64,000 bases of DNA from Rhodobacterales bacterium (GCA_003249215.1 QKJR01000079.1:62001-126000), one strand, 5' to 3'; shown: positions 1-9,328, numbered from the stretch's first letter. The notes: generated by a model not told the origin, from the sequence alone. Made by a program: numbers and translations.

Positions 1-1
1 C

Positions 2-22
2 GAAGTCGGCCTGATTAAGTGA
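2..22 (+). CDS. C-terminal tail of a probable TAXI-type TRAP substrate-binding protein (cut by window edge)
   Basis: The first bases read in one frame as Glu-Val-Gly-Leu-Ile-Lys followed by TGA at 20-22. A gene for a periplasmic TRAP receptor of the TAXI class usually lies just upstream of a fused DctQM permease, and such receptors often end in a similar short hydrophobic tail. Only six residues are visible, so the identity rests on gene order and is an inference. Confidence 0.3.
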   Translation, partial: EVGLIK

Positions 23-120
23 TCATGGCCTGAGCGGCGCGCCCGCCGGCCCCGATCCCCCTCGGGCCTGCGGGTGCGTCGTGCCACATCCCGGCGCCGC
101 CCCCGCGGGGCGCCGCCCTT

Positions 121-150
121 GCCCCGGGACCGGAACCGGTCGGGGCCTTT
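121..150 (+). other. G+C-rich intercistronic hairpin
   Basis: GACCGG and CCGGTC arms close over an AA loop, extended by flanking C and G runs and followed by CCTTT. It lies between the receptor tail and the TRAP permease start. It could reduce read-through or stabilise the upstream transcript, as is common where a binding protein is made in excess of its permease. No long T run follows, so it is a weak terminator at best. Confidence 0.35.
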
Positions 151-228
151 CGTCAGATTTCGATGCCGCCGAGTGCGCGCCCGCGGGGCGCCTGCGCCGC
201 GGCCCCACCGCATCCTCCGAGGTCGTCC

Positions 229-2379
229 ATGTCCCAGACCGAGCCCACATCCGCCACTGAAACCGCCGCACCGCACGGCCAGATCCACGACACCGCCGAG
301 CATTCCCATGCCGAGGATGGCGCGCTCGAGGGGCTGCCGCCGGGCTTCGGCGAGGGGCTCTCGGGCAAGATCGCCTTCTGGATCGCGGTCGCCTTTTCGC
401 TCTTCCAGATCTTCGTCGCGGCCTATGGCAAGCTGCCGAGCCAGACGATCCGCGCGCTGCACGTGGGCTTTCTCGTGCTTCTGGGCTGCATTCTGGTGGC
501 GAACCTCGTCTCGAAATCGAAGATCTCCAAGGCGTGGTATTGGGCGATCGGCATCGCGGGGATGGGGACGGGGATCTACAACTGGGTCTTCTATCACGAT
601 CTGATGCGGCGCACCGGTTTCCTCACGCAGGCCGATCTGATCGTGGGCACCGTGCTGATCGTCGTCGTCTTCATCGCCGCGCGCCGCTTGATGGGCTGGC
701 CGCTCGCGATCATCGCGGGGCTGTTTCTGGCCTATTCCGCCTTCGGGCAATATGCGCCCGGCGTGTTCCAGACGCGGGGCTATGATTTCGCCCAGCTGAT
801 CGAGAACTTCTCCTTCGGCACCGAGGGGATCTACGGCACGCCGATCTATGTCTCGAGCTCCTATATCTTCCTCTTCGTGGTCTTCGCGGCCTTCCTCGAA
901 CGGGCGGGGATGCTCAATCTCTTCAACGATTTCGCGCTTGGCCTTGTGGGCCATCTGCGCGGCGGGCCGGCGCAGGTCGCGGTGCTGTCCTCGGCGCTGA
1001 TGGGCACGATCTCGGGCTCGGGGGTCGCGAACGTCGTGGCCTCGGGGCAGTTCACCATTCCGCTGATGAAGCGCTTCGGCTTCCGCCCGGCCTTCGCCGG
1101 CGGCGTCGAGGCCACCGCCTCGATGGGCGGGCAGATCATGCCGCCGGTGATGGGCGCTGTGGCCTTCATCATGGCCGAGACGCTGAACCTGCCCTATGGC
1201 GCGATCGTCAAGGCCGCGCTCATTCCGGCGATGCTCTATTTCTGCGTCGTGTTCTGGATGGTCTATCTCGAGGCCGGGCGCGCGGGTCTCAAGGGCATTC
1301 CGAAGGCCGAACTGCCCAATCCGTGGCAGGCGGTCAAAAGCCAATGGCCGCTCGTGCTGCCGCTTGCAGCCCTCGTCTACATGCTCTTTGCCGGTTACAC
1401 GCCGATCTTTGCGGGCACGATGGGCCTCGGGCTCGTGGTCGTCCTGATCCTCGGCGCGCCGCTCGCGGCCCTGATCGGGCCGAAGACCTTCCGCACCGTC
1501 TTCTGGGTCGCGCTTGGCCTCGGCTGTGCGCTCTTCTTCGAATATGGGGTGGCCGCGCTCTTCACCGTCGTGGGTCTGCTGGTCGCGGCCTGCGTCGTGA
1601 CCAAGGGCGGGCGCGAGACGCTCGGGATCACCCGCGACGCGCTGGCCCAGGGCGCGCGCAACGCGCTGCCCGTGGGCATGGCCTGCGCCATCGTCGGCAT
1701 CGTGATCGGGACGCTCTCGCTCACCGGCATCGCCTCGACCTTCATCGGCGCGATCATCCGCATCGGCGAGGATAACCTGTTCCTGTCGCTCGTGCTGACG
1801 ATGCTGACCTGCCTCGTGCTCGGCATGGGGATCCCGACGATCCCGAACTATATCATCACCTCCTCGCTCGCCGGTCCCGCGCTTCTCGAGCTCGGTGTGC
1901 CGCTGGTCGTGAGCCACATGTTCGTCTTCTATTTCGGGATCATGGCGGACCTGACGCCGCCGGTGGCGCTCGCGTGCTTCGCAGCGGGACCCATCGCCAA
2001 GGCCTCGGGGCTCAAGATCTCTCTGCAGGCGATCCGGCTCGCCGCGGCGGGGTTCATCGTGCCCTTCATGGCGGTCTACACCCCGGCGCTGATGCTGCAG
2101 GATGGTGGCCCGGTGGCCGAGGCTGTGGGCTATCCGGTCGCGGTGGTCTATGTGGTGCTCAAGGCGGTGATCGCGATCGCGCTCTGGGGGCTTGCGGTCG
2201 TGGGCTACCTGCAATTCCCGCTGCGCTGGTATGAGCGGGTGCTGGCCTTCGCCGGCGGCGTCTCGCTGATCATGGCGCTGCCCGGCACCGACGAGATCGG
2301 CTTTGCTCTGGCCGTCGCGCTCGGCGTGCTTTTGTGGTTGCGCCGCAAGGGCGGGCAGGCCGGCATGGCCGTGGCCTGA
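229..2379 (+). CDS. TRAP transporter permease, fused small and large subunits (4TM/12TM, DctQM-type)
   Basis: The 716-residue product is an inner-membrane permease that uses an ion gradient to import a small organic acid or similar solute delivered by a periplasmic binding protein. It has a polar, His-rich N-terminus of about 60 residues. Four DctQ-like hydrophobic segments follow, then a DctM-type domain rich in Gly/Ser/Pro membrane loops (for example GTISGSGVANV and MGGQIMPPVMGA near residues 260-310). The length fits the fused family. An ATG at 163 would add 22 Arg/Pro-rich residues unlike the family, so the ATG at 229 (MSQTEP) was chosen. The DUF1850 gene follows after 10 bases, a conserved pairing. 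The substrate cannot be read from the sequence. Confidence 0.93.
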   Translation: MSQTEPTSATETAAPHGQIHDTAEHSHAEDGALEGLPPGFGEGLSGKIAFWIAVAFSLFQIFVAAYGKLPSQTIRALHVGFLVLLGCILVANLVSKSKISKAWYWAIGIAGMGTGIYNWVFYHDLMRRTGFLTQADLIVGTVLIVVVFIAARRLMGWPLAIIAGLFLAYSAFGQYAPGVFQTRGYDFAQLIENFSFGTEGIYGTPIYVSSSYIFLFVVFAAFLERAGMLNLFNDFALGLVGHLRGGPAQVAVLSSALMGTISGSGVANVVASGQFTIPLMKRFGFRPAFAGGVEATASMGGQIMPPVMGAVAFIMAETLNLPYGAIVKAALIPAMLYFCVVFWMVYLEAGRAGLKGIPKAELPNPWQAVKSQWPLVLPLAALVYMLFAGYTPIFAGTMGLGLVVVLILGAPLAALIGPKTFRTVFWVALGLGCALFFEYGVAALFTVVGLLVAACVVTKGGRETLGITRDALAQGARNALPVGMACAIVGIVIGTLSLTGIASTFIGAIIRIGEDNLFLSLVLTMLTCLVLGMGIPTIPNYIITSSLAGPALLELGVPLVVSHMFVFYFGIMADLTPPVALACFAAGPIAKASGLKISLQAIRLAAAGFIVPFMAVYTPALMLQDGGPVAEAVGYPVAVVYVVLKAVIAIALWGLAVVGYLQFPLRWYERVLAFAGGVSLIMALPGTDEIGFALAVALGVLLWLRRKGGQAGMAVA

Positions 2380-2389
2380 GGGCGCGCGG

Positions 2390-2761
2390 GTGAGCCTCTG
2401 CGTCGCCGCCGGGGGCAAGCTCCTTGCGCTTGCCGTCGGCGGCTTCACCCTGAGCTGGAGTCATTCGGTCGAGCATGTCACCTGGTGGGAACGCTGGGAG
2501 GTGAGCGCGGCCGGTCTGCGCCCGGTCGAGGCGCGGGTGGTGGGCTCCGGCGCCGGGATGGAGGCGCCCGAGGGCGCCGAGCGGCGCGCCGACGGCTGGC
2601 ATTACATCCCGAATCTGCCCGTGCAGCGCGAGGTCTTCCTTGCCGCCTCCGGCGCGACCGACGGTGGCTGGACGCTCTGCGCGGCGGGCGACTGCCATCT
2701 GATCGGGGCCGAGGCGGGCGAGGCGATCCATCTCTGGTCCGCCGACGCGTGCAGTCCCTGA
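2390..2761 (+). CDS. DUF1850 family protein, TRAP-transporter associated
   Basis: The 123-residue product fits the DUF1850 family, whose genes typically follow fused TRAP permeases. The segment FTLSWSHSVEHVTWWERWEV near residues 20-40 is the family signature. Two cysteines in the C-terminal half (TLCAAGDCH) may pair. The GTG at 2390 is only 10 bases after the permease stop; an upstream start at 2303 would run through the permease and give an Arg/Cys-rich shadow peptide. There is no clear signal peptide. The molecular role is unknown; co-transcription suggests a function linked to TRAP transport. Confidence 0.8.
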   Translation: MSLCVAAGGKLLALAVGGFTLSWSHSVEHVTWWERWEVSAAGLRPVEARVVGSGAGMEAPEGAERRADGWHYIPNLPVQREVFLAASGATDGGWTLCAAGDCHLIGAEAGEAIHLWSADACSP

Positions 2762-2775
2762 GGGCTGAGTGCAGC

Positions 2776-3126
2776 TCAGACGAGCGCGATGCGCTCGCGG
2801 CGTTCGGGATCGGGGAAGACGCGGTAGAGGCCCACCTCGGCATGGGCGATCATGCCATGCATCAGCTCGTAATGCCGCGTGTCGCCCTCGCTGAAGCGTC
2901 CGGCGGCCCGAAAGGCGGCTTCGAGCGCGGCCATGTCTTCGACCTCGATCTCGAGCAGGAAATCGCTGTGCTGCCCCGAGGCGAGGCCGAGCTTGCGGCG
3001 CAGGAGCCGCCAGGTGCCGATCAGCCCGCGGGCCTGCAATTCGCCCATCCACTGTTCGGCCGAGGCCGCGAAGGCCAGCGCCTTGGCGTCGCTCTTGAGC
3101 TCGATCATGCAGTGATACAGGTTCAT
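2776..3126 (-). CDS. DUF6614 family protein (small alpha/beta protein)
   Basis: The 116-residue product starts MNLYHCMIELK, which I associate with the DUF6614 family of rhodobacterial proteins. The alternating beta/alpha pattern and the central segment HSDFLLEIEVEDMAAL look like a ferredoxin-like dimeric barrel. No enzymatic motif is visible. It converges on the DUF1850 gene with a 14-base gap. The ribosome-binding site and start (GAGGATGGC-ATG-AAC) are repeated exactly, inverted, 24 bases upstream, so the mRNA leader could hide its own start (see the inverted repeat at 3121-3174). Confidence 0.75.
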   Translation of the reverse strand: MNLYHCMIELKSDAKALAFAASAEQWMGELQARGLIGTWRLLRRKLGLASGQHSDFLLEIEVEDMAALEAAFRAAGRFSEGDTRHYELMHGMIAHAEVGLYRVFPDPERRERIALV

Positions 3127-3174
3127 GCCATCCTCCCGGCCGCAACGCGCGGACGGGCCGAGGATGGCATGAAC
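3121..3174. repeat. Perfect 15-bp inverted repeat covering the RBS and start codon of the DUF6614 gene
   Basis: GTTCATGCCATCCTC at 3121-3135 is the exact reverse complement of GAGGATGGCATGAAC at 3160-3174, with a 24-base G+C-rich loop. The left arm, read on the minus strand, is the Shine-Dalgarno, ATG and second codon of the minus-strand gene. In that gene's mRNA the upstream arm could pair with and occlude the translation start. On the plus strand the right arm begins a seven-codon reading frame (MNPLKKA). Confidence 0.75.
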
Positions 3175-3210
3175 CCTTTGAAAAAGGCTTAATCCTTGCG
3201 GAGCGGGGGC

Positions 3211-3936
3211 TCAGAGCCCGGGCAGGAAGTCCTGCAACCCGCGCTTGCCGAAGGTGGTGCCCGAGCGCGTGACCGCATCGCCGCCGAAGGTCGCGCGGAT
3301 GCCGAAGCCCACGAAGGTCTCGGTGTTCATCCCGTCGCCATCGTAAAGGCCAAGCTCGCCCTCGGCCTGCAGACCCGGCAGGATCTGATAGGCGCCGGTG
3401 CCGCTCAGCCGCCAGGCGTCGCCGTCATCGGCCGAGACGGTGGCGAACTTGCCCCCGAGCGCGAACTGATCGCTGAGCGCGTAATCGCCCTTGAGCGTGA
3501 CCCCGAACCCGTCGCTGCCCGCCCCGTCGAGCCAGGTCAGCGCGCCCTCGGCATCGACCATCCCGAAAGTGCCGCCGGCCTCGAGGCCGTAAAAATCGAC
3601 ACCTTCGCCCGCGACCTTGTCATGACCGGCAAAGCCGCCCAGAGCCAGGCCCGAAGGCGCGTGATAGATGCCGTGCAGGGCATAGCTCTCGCCGCTGCCA
3701 TCGGTCTCGCCATACCAGCTCTTGGCGAGATCGCCCTGCACCGAGAACGCGGGCGAGAGCGCGAATTCGAGCCCGGCACCCAGCGTCATCTTGTGAATGT
3801 CGCGCGCCCCGCCATCGGCGAGCCCGGAATAGCCGAGGCTCAGCTCGGCGCCGCTCACCTCGGCCAGCGCCGGCGTTGCGATCAGGGAAACGGCGCCGAG
3901 CGCCGCGAAAAGCGTTGTCTTCATGCTCTGCCTCAT
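3211..3936 (-). CDS. Outer-membrane beta-barrel (porin-like) protein
   Basis: The 241-residue precursor has an N-terminal signal peptide (MRQSMKTTLFAALGAVSLIATPALA, cleaved after ALA near residue 25). The mature region alternates polar and aromatic residues in short strands with Gly/Asp turns (GAELSLGYSG, FGVTLKGDYAL, FVGFGIRATFG), typical of a small outer-membrane barrel. It resembles rhodobacterial porin-like proteins but is shorter than trimeric porins of about 300 residues. The ATG at 3936 has an AAAGGGGA ribosome-binding site 8 bases upstream; longer frames run into gyrA. It lies 85 bases downstream of gyrA on the same strand. The specific function is unknown. Confidence 0.7.
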   Translation of the reverse strand: MRQSMKTTLFAALGAVSLIATPALAEVSGAELSLGYSGLADGGARDIHKMTLGAGLEFALSPAFSVQGDLAKSWYGETDGSGESYALHGIYHAPSGLALGGFAGHDKVAGEGVDFYGLEAGGTFGMVDAEGALTWLDGAGSDGFGVTLKGDYALSDQFALGGKFATVSADDGDAWRLSGTGAYQILPGLQAEGELGLYDGDGMNTETFVGFGIRATFGGDAVTRSGTTFGKRGLQDFLPGL

Positions 3937-4021
3937 GTCGTCCCCTTTGGGGATCTCTGATTGCGGCCCGGTGGGCCATGCCCCCCGGCAGCACCGGAGG
4001 GCGGTTTCGGGACCCGGCCGA

Positions 4022-6763
4022 TCAGCTCTCGGCGGCAGGATCCTCATCTTCATCGCCGGCTTCGGCCACACGCGCGACCGTCACCACCTCTTCGCCCGCG
4101 GCGGTGTCGAAGACCTTGACCCCGCCCGCCGAACGCGAGCGGAACGAGATCCCCGCCACCGGGCAGCGGATCGACTGGCCGGTCGAGGTCGCGAGCATGA
4201 TCTGATCGCTCGGCTCGACCGGGAAGCTCGCCACCAGCGCGCCCGAACGGCCCGACATCTTGAAGGCGCCGACGCCCTGACCGCCGCGCCCGCGAACCGG
4301 GTAATCATGGCTCGACGAGGTCTTGCCAAGGCCCGAGGCCGTCACCGTCAGGATCAGATCCTGCGCGGCCAGCATCTCGGCATAGCGCTCATCCGAGAGC
4401 GTGCCCTCGGCGATCTCGCCCTCTTCCTCGGCATCCACTTCGGTCTCGTCCTCCGAGCCCATCTCGGCGCGGAAGCGCTTCAGGAAGGCCGCGCGCTCCC
4501 AGGGTTCGGCCTCGAAATGCCGGATCACCGACATCGAGACGACCTTGTCGCCGGCGGCCAGACGCACGCCGCGCACGCCGGTCGAGGAGCGGCCCTTGAA
4601 GACGCGCACCTCCGGCACCGGGAAGCGGATCGCCCGGCCCGCGGCGGTGACCAGCATGATGTCGTCATCCTCGCTGCACATCCGGGTGTCGACCAGCGTC
4701 ACCCCCTCGGGCAGTTCCATCGCGCGCTTGCCGTTGCGCATGACCTTGGCGAAATCGCTGAGCGCATTGCGGCGCACATCGCCATCCGAGGTCGAGAAGA
4801 AGACCTGATAATCGTCCCATTCCTCCTCGGGCGCATCGACCGGCATCAGCGAGGCGATGGACACGCCCTGCGGGATCGGCAGGATGTTGACGATCGCCTT
4901 GCCCTTCGAGGTCCGCCCGGCCAGCGGCAGCCGCCAGCATTTCAGGCTGTAGACCATGCCATCGGTGGTGAAGAACAAAAGCTGCGTATGGGTATTGGCC
5001 ACGAAGAGCGTGGTGACCACGTCATCTTCCTTGGTCGCCATGCTCGCCAGCCCCTTGCCGCCGCGGCGCTGCGCGCGGAATTCGGCCAGAGCGGTGCGCT
5101 TGATATAGCCTCCGCTCGTGATCGTCACGACCATGTCCTCGCGCTCGATCAGGTCCTCGTCGTCGAGGTCACCGGCCCAGTCGACGATCTCGGTGCGGCG
5201 CGGCACGGCATGGGCGGCGCGCACCTCGCGCAGCTCGTCCGAGATGATCGCCATGATCCGCTCGCGCGAGCCCAGAATGTCGAGATAATCGCGGATCTTG
5301 CCCGCAAGCTCGGCCAGCTCGTCGGTGACCTCCTGCACGCCCATCGCGGTCAGGCGTTGCAGGCGCAGGTCGAGAATGGCGCGGGCCTGAATCTCCGACA
5401 GGTTATAGGTGCCGTCGTCATTCATCGGATGCAGCGGATCGTCGATCAGCCGCAGATATTCGGCGATGTCATGCGCGGGCCAGCGCCGCGTCATCAGCTT
5501 TTCGCGCGCCTCGGCCGGGTCCTTCGAGCCGCGGATCGTGGCGACGACCTCATCGACGTTCGAGACCGCGACGGCCAGACCGCAGAGGATATGGCTGCGC
5601 TCGCGCGCCTTCCTGAGCTCATAGGCCGTGCGCCGCGCCACAACTTCTTCGCGGAAGGTGATGAAATGGCTGAGGAAATCGCGCAGCGTCAGTTGCTCGG
5701 GGCGGCCGCCGTTCAAGGCCAGCATGTTGCAGCCGAAGGAGGTTTGCAGGGGCGTGAAGCGGTAGAGCTGATTGAGCACCACATCGGCGGTCGCGTCGCG
5801 CTTGAGCTCGATCACCACCCGCACCCCGACCCGGTCGCTCTCATCCGCGATCGAGGAAATCCCCTCGAGCCGCTTGTCGCGCACCAGCTCCGCGATCTTT
5901 TCGATCATCGCGGCCTTGTTCACCTGATAGGGGATCTCGTCGACGACGATGGCGTAGCGGTCCTTGCGGATTTCCTCGACGCGGGTCTTGGCGCGGATGA
6001 TCACCGAGCCGCGGCCCTCGAGATAGGCCTTGCGCGCGCCGCCCCGGCCCATGATCTGCGCGCCGGTCGGGAAGTCGGGGGCGGGCACGATCTCCATCAG
6101 TGCTTCGGTCGACATGTCGGGCGTGTCGATCAGCGCGAGCGTGGCGTCGATCACCTCGCCGAGGTTATGCGGCGGGATGTTCGTGGCCATGCCGACCGCG
6201 ATGCCGCCGGCGCCATTGACCAGCATGTTCGGGAAACGCGCGGGCAGAACCGTCGGCTCGCGGTCCTTGCCGTCGTAGTTGTCCTGAAAATCGACGGTTT
6301 CCTTGTCGATATCGGCCAGCAGGAAGTTCGCCGGCTTGTCCATGCGCACTTCGGTATAGCGCATGGCGGCGGCGCTATCGCCATCCATCGAGCCGAAGTT
6401 GCCCTGACCATCGAGCAGCGGCAGCGACATCGAGAAGTCCTGCGCCATCCGCACCAGCGCGTCATAGATCGCGGCGTCGCCATGCGGGTGATATTTCCCC
6501 ATGACATCACCCACCGGACGCGCCGATTTGCGATAGGGCTTGTCGGCGGTGTTCCCGGTCTCGTGCATCGCATAGAGGATGCGGCGGTGCACGGGCTTCA
6601 GACCGTCGCGCAGATCGGGGATCGCGCGGGACACGATCACGCTCATCGCGTAGTCGAGATAGGCGGTCTTCATCTCCTCGGCGATCGAGACCTGCGGGCC
6701 GTCATAGGTCGGGCGTTTGGGGCCGTCGTCGAGGGTTTCCGGCGTATCGGGAGTATCGGTCAC
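4022..6763 (-). CDS. gyrA: DNA gyrase subunit A
   Basis: The 913-residue protein is the breakage-reunion subunit of DNA gyrase, which introduces negative supercoils with GyrB. The N-terminal winged-helix domain carries the catalytic tyrosine in [11 protein letters not shown] (Tyr136). The quinolone region around [13 protein letters not shown] has Ala97 where E. coli has Ser83, while Asp101 matches Asp87. The GyrA box QRRGGKG, diagnostic of gyrase rather than topoisomerase IV, starts the C-terminal beta-pinwheel. The tail is acidic ([10 protein letters not shown]). An acidic insert of about 30 residues ([16 protein letters not shown]) lies between pinwheel blades. The gene appears monocistronic, with a hairpin element upstream and the barrel gene downstream. 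Confidence 0.97.
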   Translation of the reverse strand: MTDTPDTPETLDDGPKRPTYDGPQVSIAEEMKTAYLDYAMSVIVSRAIPDLRDGLKPVHRRILYAMHETGNTADKPYRKSARPVGDVMGKYHPHGDAAIYDALVRMAQDFSMSLPLLDGQGNFGSMDGDSAAAMRYTEVRMDKPANFLLADIDKETVDFQDNYDGKDREPTVLPARFPNMLVNGAGGIAVGMATNIPPHNLGEVIDATLALIDTPDMSTEALMEIVPAPDFPTGAQIMGRGGARKAYLEGRGSVIIRAKTRVEEIRKDRYAIVVDEIPYQVNKAAMIEKIAELVRDKRLEGISSIADESDRVGVRVVIELKRDATADVVLNQLYRFTPLQTSFGCNMLALNGGRPEQLTLRDFLSHFITFREEVVARRTAYELRKARERSHILCGLAVAVSNVDEVVATIRGSKDPAEAREKLMTRRWPAHDIAEYLRLIDDPLHPMNDDGTYNLSEIQARAILDLRLQRLTAMGVQEVTDELAELAGKIRDYLDILGSRERIMAIISDELREVRAAHAVPRRTEIVDWAGDLDDEDLIEREDMVVTITSGGYIKRTALAEFRAQRRGGKGLASMATKEDDVVTTLFVANTHTQLLFFTTDGMVYSLKCWRLPLAGRTSKGKAIVNILPIPQGVSIASLMPVDAPEEEWDDYQVFFSTSDGDVRRNALSDFAKVMRNGKRAMELPEGVTLVDTRMCSEDDDIMLVTAAGRAIRFPVPEVRVFKGRSSTGVRGVRLAAGDKVVSMSVIRHFEAEPWERAAFLKRFRAEMGSEDETEVDAEEEGEIAEGTLSDERYAEMLAAQDLILTVTASGLGKTSSSHDYPVRGRGGQGVGAFKMSGRSGALVASFPVEPSDQIMLATSTGQSIRCPVAGISFRSRSAGGVKVFDTAAGEEVVTVARVAEAGDEDEDPAAES

Positions 6764-6865
6764 GCGCGTCTTCTTCTTCTAGATATTGTTGGCGCACTTA
6801 TAGCGCAGCCATAGGCATGGGTGCAATCGCTCAGGCGCGCGCGCGGGCGGTGAGTGCGGATTTTC

Positions 6866-6924
6866 GAGTATTTGAACCAAGAAAAAGCCAAAGCCCCGTG
6901 GCCTTTTTCTTGGTTCAAATACTC
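6866..6924. repeat. 22-bp perfect inverted repeat, CCAAGAAAAA family, likely dsbB terminator
   Basis: Arms 6866-6887 (GAGTATTTGAACCAAGAAAA plus AG) and 6903-6924 are exact reverse complements around a 15-base loop. The element lies between the end of dsbB and the start of gyrA, both on the minus strand. Related copies occur at 23752-23851 and 28285-28382, so it belongs to a dispersed intergenic family. A long stable hairpin here could end dsbB transcripts before the gyrA promoter. The rest of 6764-7008 holds no gene that I can support. Confidence 0.85.
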
Positions 6925-7008
6925 ACAGCCGACGCGTGGGGCTGGCGGGACGGCGGGGGTGCCTGCGGCGGGCTTGGTTTCGCCGGGAAAAACAGTCGCT
7001 CGGTGGGT

Positions 7009-7497
7009 TCAGGCGCGGCGCGCCTTGAGGAACGCCGCGATCCAGAGGGCGGCGAAGAGCGCCGAGGCCAGCACGTTCATGTTCGGCATGGTCACGCCAA
7101 GCACCTGAAAGGCGATCTCGTCGCAGCGCACGAGGGGCGCGGACTGGATTTGCGCGAGCAGGTCGGTGGCGGACATCGCGCCCGGGCCGGACGAGGTGCA
7201 GCTCGTGGGGCCCTCGATCAGCTTGCGCTCGACCAGGCTGTGATAGACCGCGATGCCACCCGTCGTGGCCGCCGCCGCCGCGCCCAGAAGCGCCACGACC
7301 ATCGGCAGGCGGAAGACCAGGATCGCCGCGCCGATGAGGACGGCGGCGAGATGCGGCCAGCGCTGCGCGATGCAGAGCTCGCAAGGCGCAAAACCCGCCG
7401 CCTGAAAGCCGAGGGCGGCGATCAGCACCGCAGCCGAGCCCGCCGAGGCCAGAGCCACCAGCGCGCGCGACGAGAGAGAGGTGAGGGAAGCGAGCAT
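7009..7497 (-). CDS. dsbB: Disulfide bond formation protein DsbB
   Basis: The 162-residue inner-membrane protein reoxidises DsbA by passing electrons to quinone. It shows four hydrophobic segments, the first catalytic pair C39-E-L-C42 in FAPCELCIAQRWPH, and the second periplasmic pair C100 and C125. The conserved Arg after the first pair (QRWPH) is present and contributes to quinone binding in the family. The start codon overlaps the stop of the upstream DedA-like gene in a TGATG, so the two are probably translationally coupled. Confidence 0.92.
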   Translation of the reverse strand: MLASLTSLSSRALVALASAGSAAVLIAALGFQAAGFAPCELCIAQRWPHLAAVLIGAAILVFRLPMVVALLGAAAAATTGGIAVYHSLVERKLIEGPTSCTSSGPGAMSATDLLAQIQSAPLVRCDEIAFQVLGVTMPNMNVLASALFAALWIAAFLKARRA

Positions 7498-8075
7498 CAC
7501 AGATACCTCAGCGCATAGAAGCCGCCGATCAGCAGCACGACGAAGGCGGTGAAGAGCGGCCCGAGCCAGCGCTCGATGAAGTCCCGGATCGGCGCGCCGA
7601 ATTTCCACAAAAGCCCGGCCACGATGAAGAAGCGCAGCGCGCGCGCCGTCACCGAAACCCCGAGGAAGAGCGGCAGGCTCAGATGTGTGGCCCCCGAGAA
7701 GATGGTGATCACCTTGTAGGGGAAGGGCGTGACCCCCGCGACCAGCACCGCCCAGCCGCCGTATTGATTGAACTGGGCCGCGAGCTCGTCGAACTTGCCC
7801 GCCTTGCCGTAGAATTCGAGGATCGGCTGACCCACCGTATCCATGAAACCGTAACCGATCGCATAGCCGAGGCAGCCGCCGAGCACCGAGGCGAGCGTGG
7901 CCACCGCGGCGATCTGGAAGGCGCGGTGGCGCGCGGCCAGGATCATCGGGATCATCAGCACATCGGGCGGGATCGGAAAGACCGAGCTTTCGACAAAGGC
8001 CACGAGGGCGAGCGCCCACATCGCCCGGGGCCCCGCCGCGAGGCTCATCGTCCAGTCATACAGCCTGCGGATCAT
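7497..8075 (-). CDS. YqaA/DedA-like membrane protein
   Basis: The 192-residue integral membrane protein has about five hydrophobic segments and the SNARE-associated/DedA-type signatures FVESSVFPIPPDVLMIPMIL near residues 28-47 and GWAVLVAGVTPFPYKVITIFSG near residue 105. Proteins of this superfamily are linked to membrane homeostasis and lipid-carrier flipping; the role of this branch is not settled. The ATG at 8075 gives the usual family length; longer upstream frames are antisense shadow of the metallopeptidase gene. It is the first gene of a two-gene unit with dsbB (one-base overlap). Confidence 0.85.
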   Translation of the reverse strand: MIRRLYDWTMSLAAGPRAMWALALVAFVESSVFPIPPDVLMIPMILAARHRAFQIAAVATLASVLGGCLGYAIGYGFMDTVGQPILEFYGKAGKFDELAAQFNQYGGWAVLVAGVTPFPYKVITIFSGATHLSLPLFLGVSVTARALRFFIVAGLLWKFGAPIRDFIERWLGPLFTAFVVLLIGGFYALRYL

Positions 8076-8267
8076 CGCAACTCCTTGGGTTTCGCAACCC
8101 TTCACCCGCGTGCGCGCGAAGGTCAAGGGCCCGGTGGCGGCGCGGGGCGGGGCCTGCGGGCGTCGGGCGGGCAGGGCGGCGCGCGGGGCCTTGCGCAACG
8201 GGGCTTTCACAGCGCCGCGGCTGCCGCTAATCTCGGGAACGTGATCCGGGTGACGAGGGGCATTGCG

Positions 8268-9119
8268 ATGAAATGGCAGGGGCGGCGCGGCAGCAGCAAT
8301 ATCGAGGACCGGCGCGGGCGGGCCTCGATCGGACGTGCGGGCGGGGTGACCGGGCTCGGCGCGGTGGCGGTGCTGTTGATCGGCTATTTCCTCGGCGTCG
8401 ACGTCACACCGCTGCTGGAGGGCGGCGGTTCGGGGTCGAGCTACGAGACCTCGGGCCAGCTCAGCGAACAGGACCGGGCGATGGGCGATTTCGTCTCGGT
8501 GACGCTGGCCGATACCGAGGAGGTCTGGGCCGATATCTTCGCCAGCCAGCTCGGGCGCAGCTATACGCCGGTGACGCTTGTGCTGTTCAGTCAGGTCACG
8601 CAATCGGCCTGCGGCAATGCCAGCGGCGCGACCGGGCCGTTCTATTGCCCGACCGACAAGAAGGTCTATCTCGACACCGATTTCTTCGCGACGCTGTCGC
8701 GTCAGCTGGGCGCGGGGGGCGATTTCGCGGCGGCCTATGTGGTGGCGCATGAGGTCGCCCATCACGTGCAGGACGAGCTCGGCATCCTGTCCAAGGTGAA
8801 TGCGGTGCGCGCGCGGGCCTCGGAGGCCGAGAGCAATGCGCTCTCGGTGCGCATCGAGCTGCAGGCGGATTGTTTCTCGGGGATCTGGGCGCGCCATGCG
8901 GCCGAGACCTTCGGCTCGGTCGAAAAGGGCGACATCGCCGAGGCGATGAATGCCGCGGCGAAGATCGGCGACGATACCTTGCAGAAGAACGCCGGGCGGC
9001 GGCCGATGCCCGACAGCTTTACCCATGGCACGAGCGAGCAGCGTCAGCGCTGGTTTGCGACCGGCTTCGAGAGCGGCGCGGTGAAGAGCTGCGACACCTT
9101 CTCGGTGCGCAACCTCTGA
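8268..9119 (+). CDS. Neutral zinc metallopeptidase, YpfJ family
   Basis: The 283-residue protein has a basic cytoplasmic N-terminus, one membrane segment near residues 24-45 (GGVTGLGAVAVLLIGYFLGV), and a soluble domain with the zinc-protease motif HEVAHH at 161-166. A downstream helix (ELQADCFSGIWARH) supplies the third metal ligand expected in this family. Cys pairs flank SACGNASGATGPFYCP. The length matches YpfJ/KPN_02809-type proteins. It stands alone, divergent from the DedA-like gene across about 190 bases, and is followed by tRNA-Leu. The substrate is unknown. Confidence 0.9.
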   Translation: MKWQGRRGSSNIEDRRGRASIGRAGGVTGLGAVAVLLIGYFLGVDVTPLLEGGGSGSSYETSGQLSEQDRAMGDFVSVTLADTEEVWADIFASQLGRSYTPVTLVLFSQVTQSACGNASGATGPFYCPTDKKVYLDTDFFATLSRQLGAGGDFAAAYVVAHEVAHHVQDELGILSKVNAVRARASEAESNALSVRIELQADCFSGIWARHAAETFGSVEKGDIAEAMNAAAKIGDDTLQKNAGRRPMPDSFTHGTSEQRQRWFATGFESGAVKSCDTFSVRNL

Positions 9120-9244
9120 TCGGACCCCCAAAGCGAGCGACGCTGAGGCGTGGCAGTGGGGCGTCGAATTGGCGCGCATGTCGGGCGTCGGGGCGCTCTT
9201 CTCTCTTGTCAGCGGGCCGCGCGGGCGATATTGCGCAGGGGCTG

Positions 9245-9328
9245 GCCCGAGTGGCGGAATGGTAGACGCAGGGGATTCAAAATCCCCCACCGCAAGGTAT
9301 GTCGGTTCGAGTCCGACCTCGGGTACCA
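9245..9328 (+). tRNA. tRNA-Leu (anticodon CAA)
   Basis: A complete cloverleaf is visible. The acceptor strands are GCCCGAG and CTCGGGT, the anticodon loop TTCAAAA sits within GGGGA/TCCCC, there is a long variable arm, and GGTTCGAGTCC forms the T arm. The anticodon CAA reads UUG codons. Discriminator A and CCA are encoded at 9325-9328. It stands directly before the accessory RTX/Hint block. Confidence 0.96.

Noticed and set aside
3923-6814. Open frame of 963 codons on the plus strand
   Set aside because: It is antisense to gyrA, rich in Arg/His/Asp and without any recognisable domain. It is a high-GC shadow.
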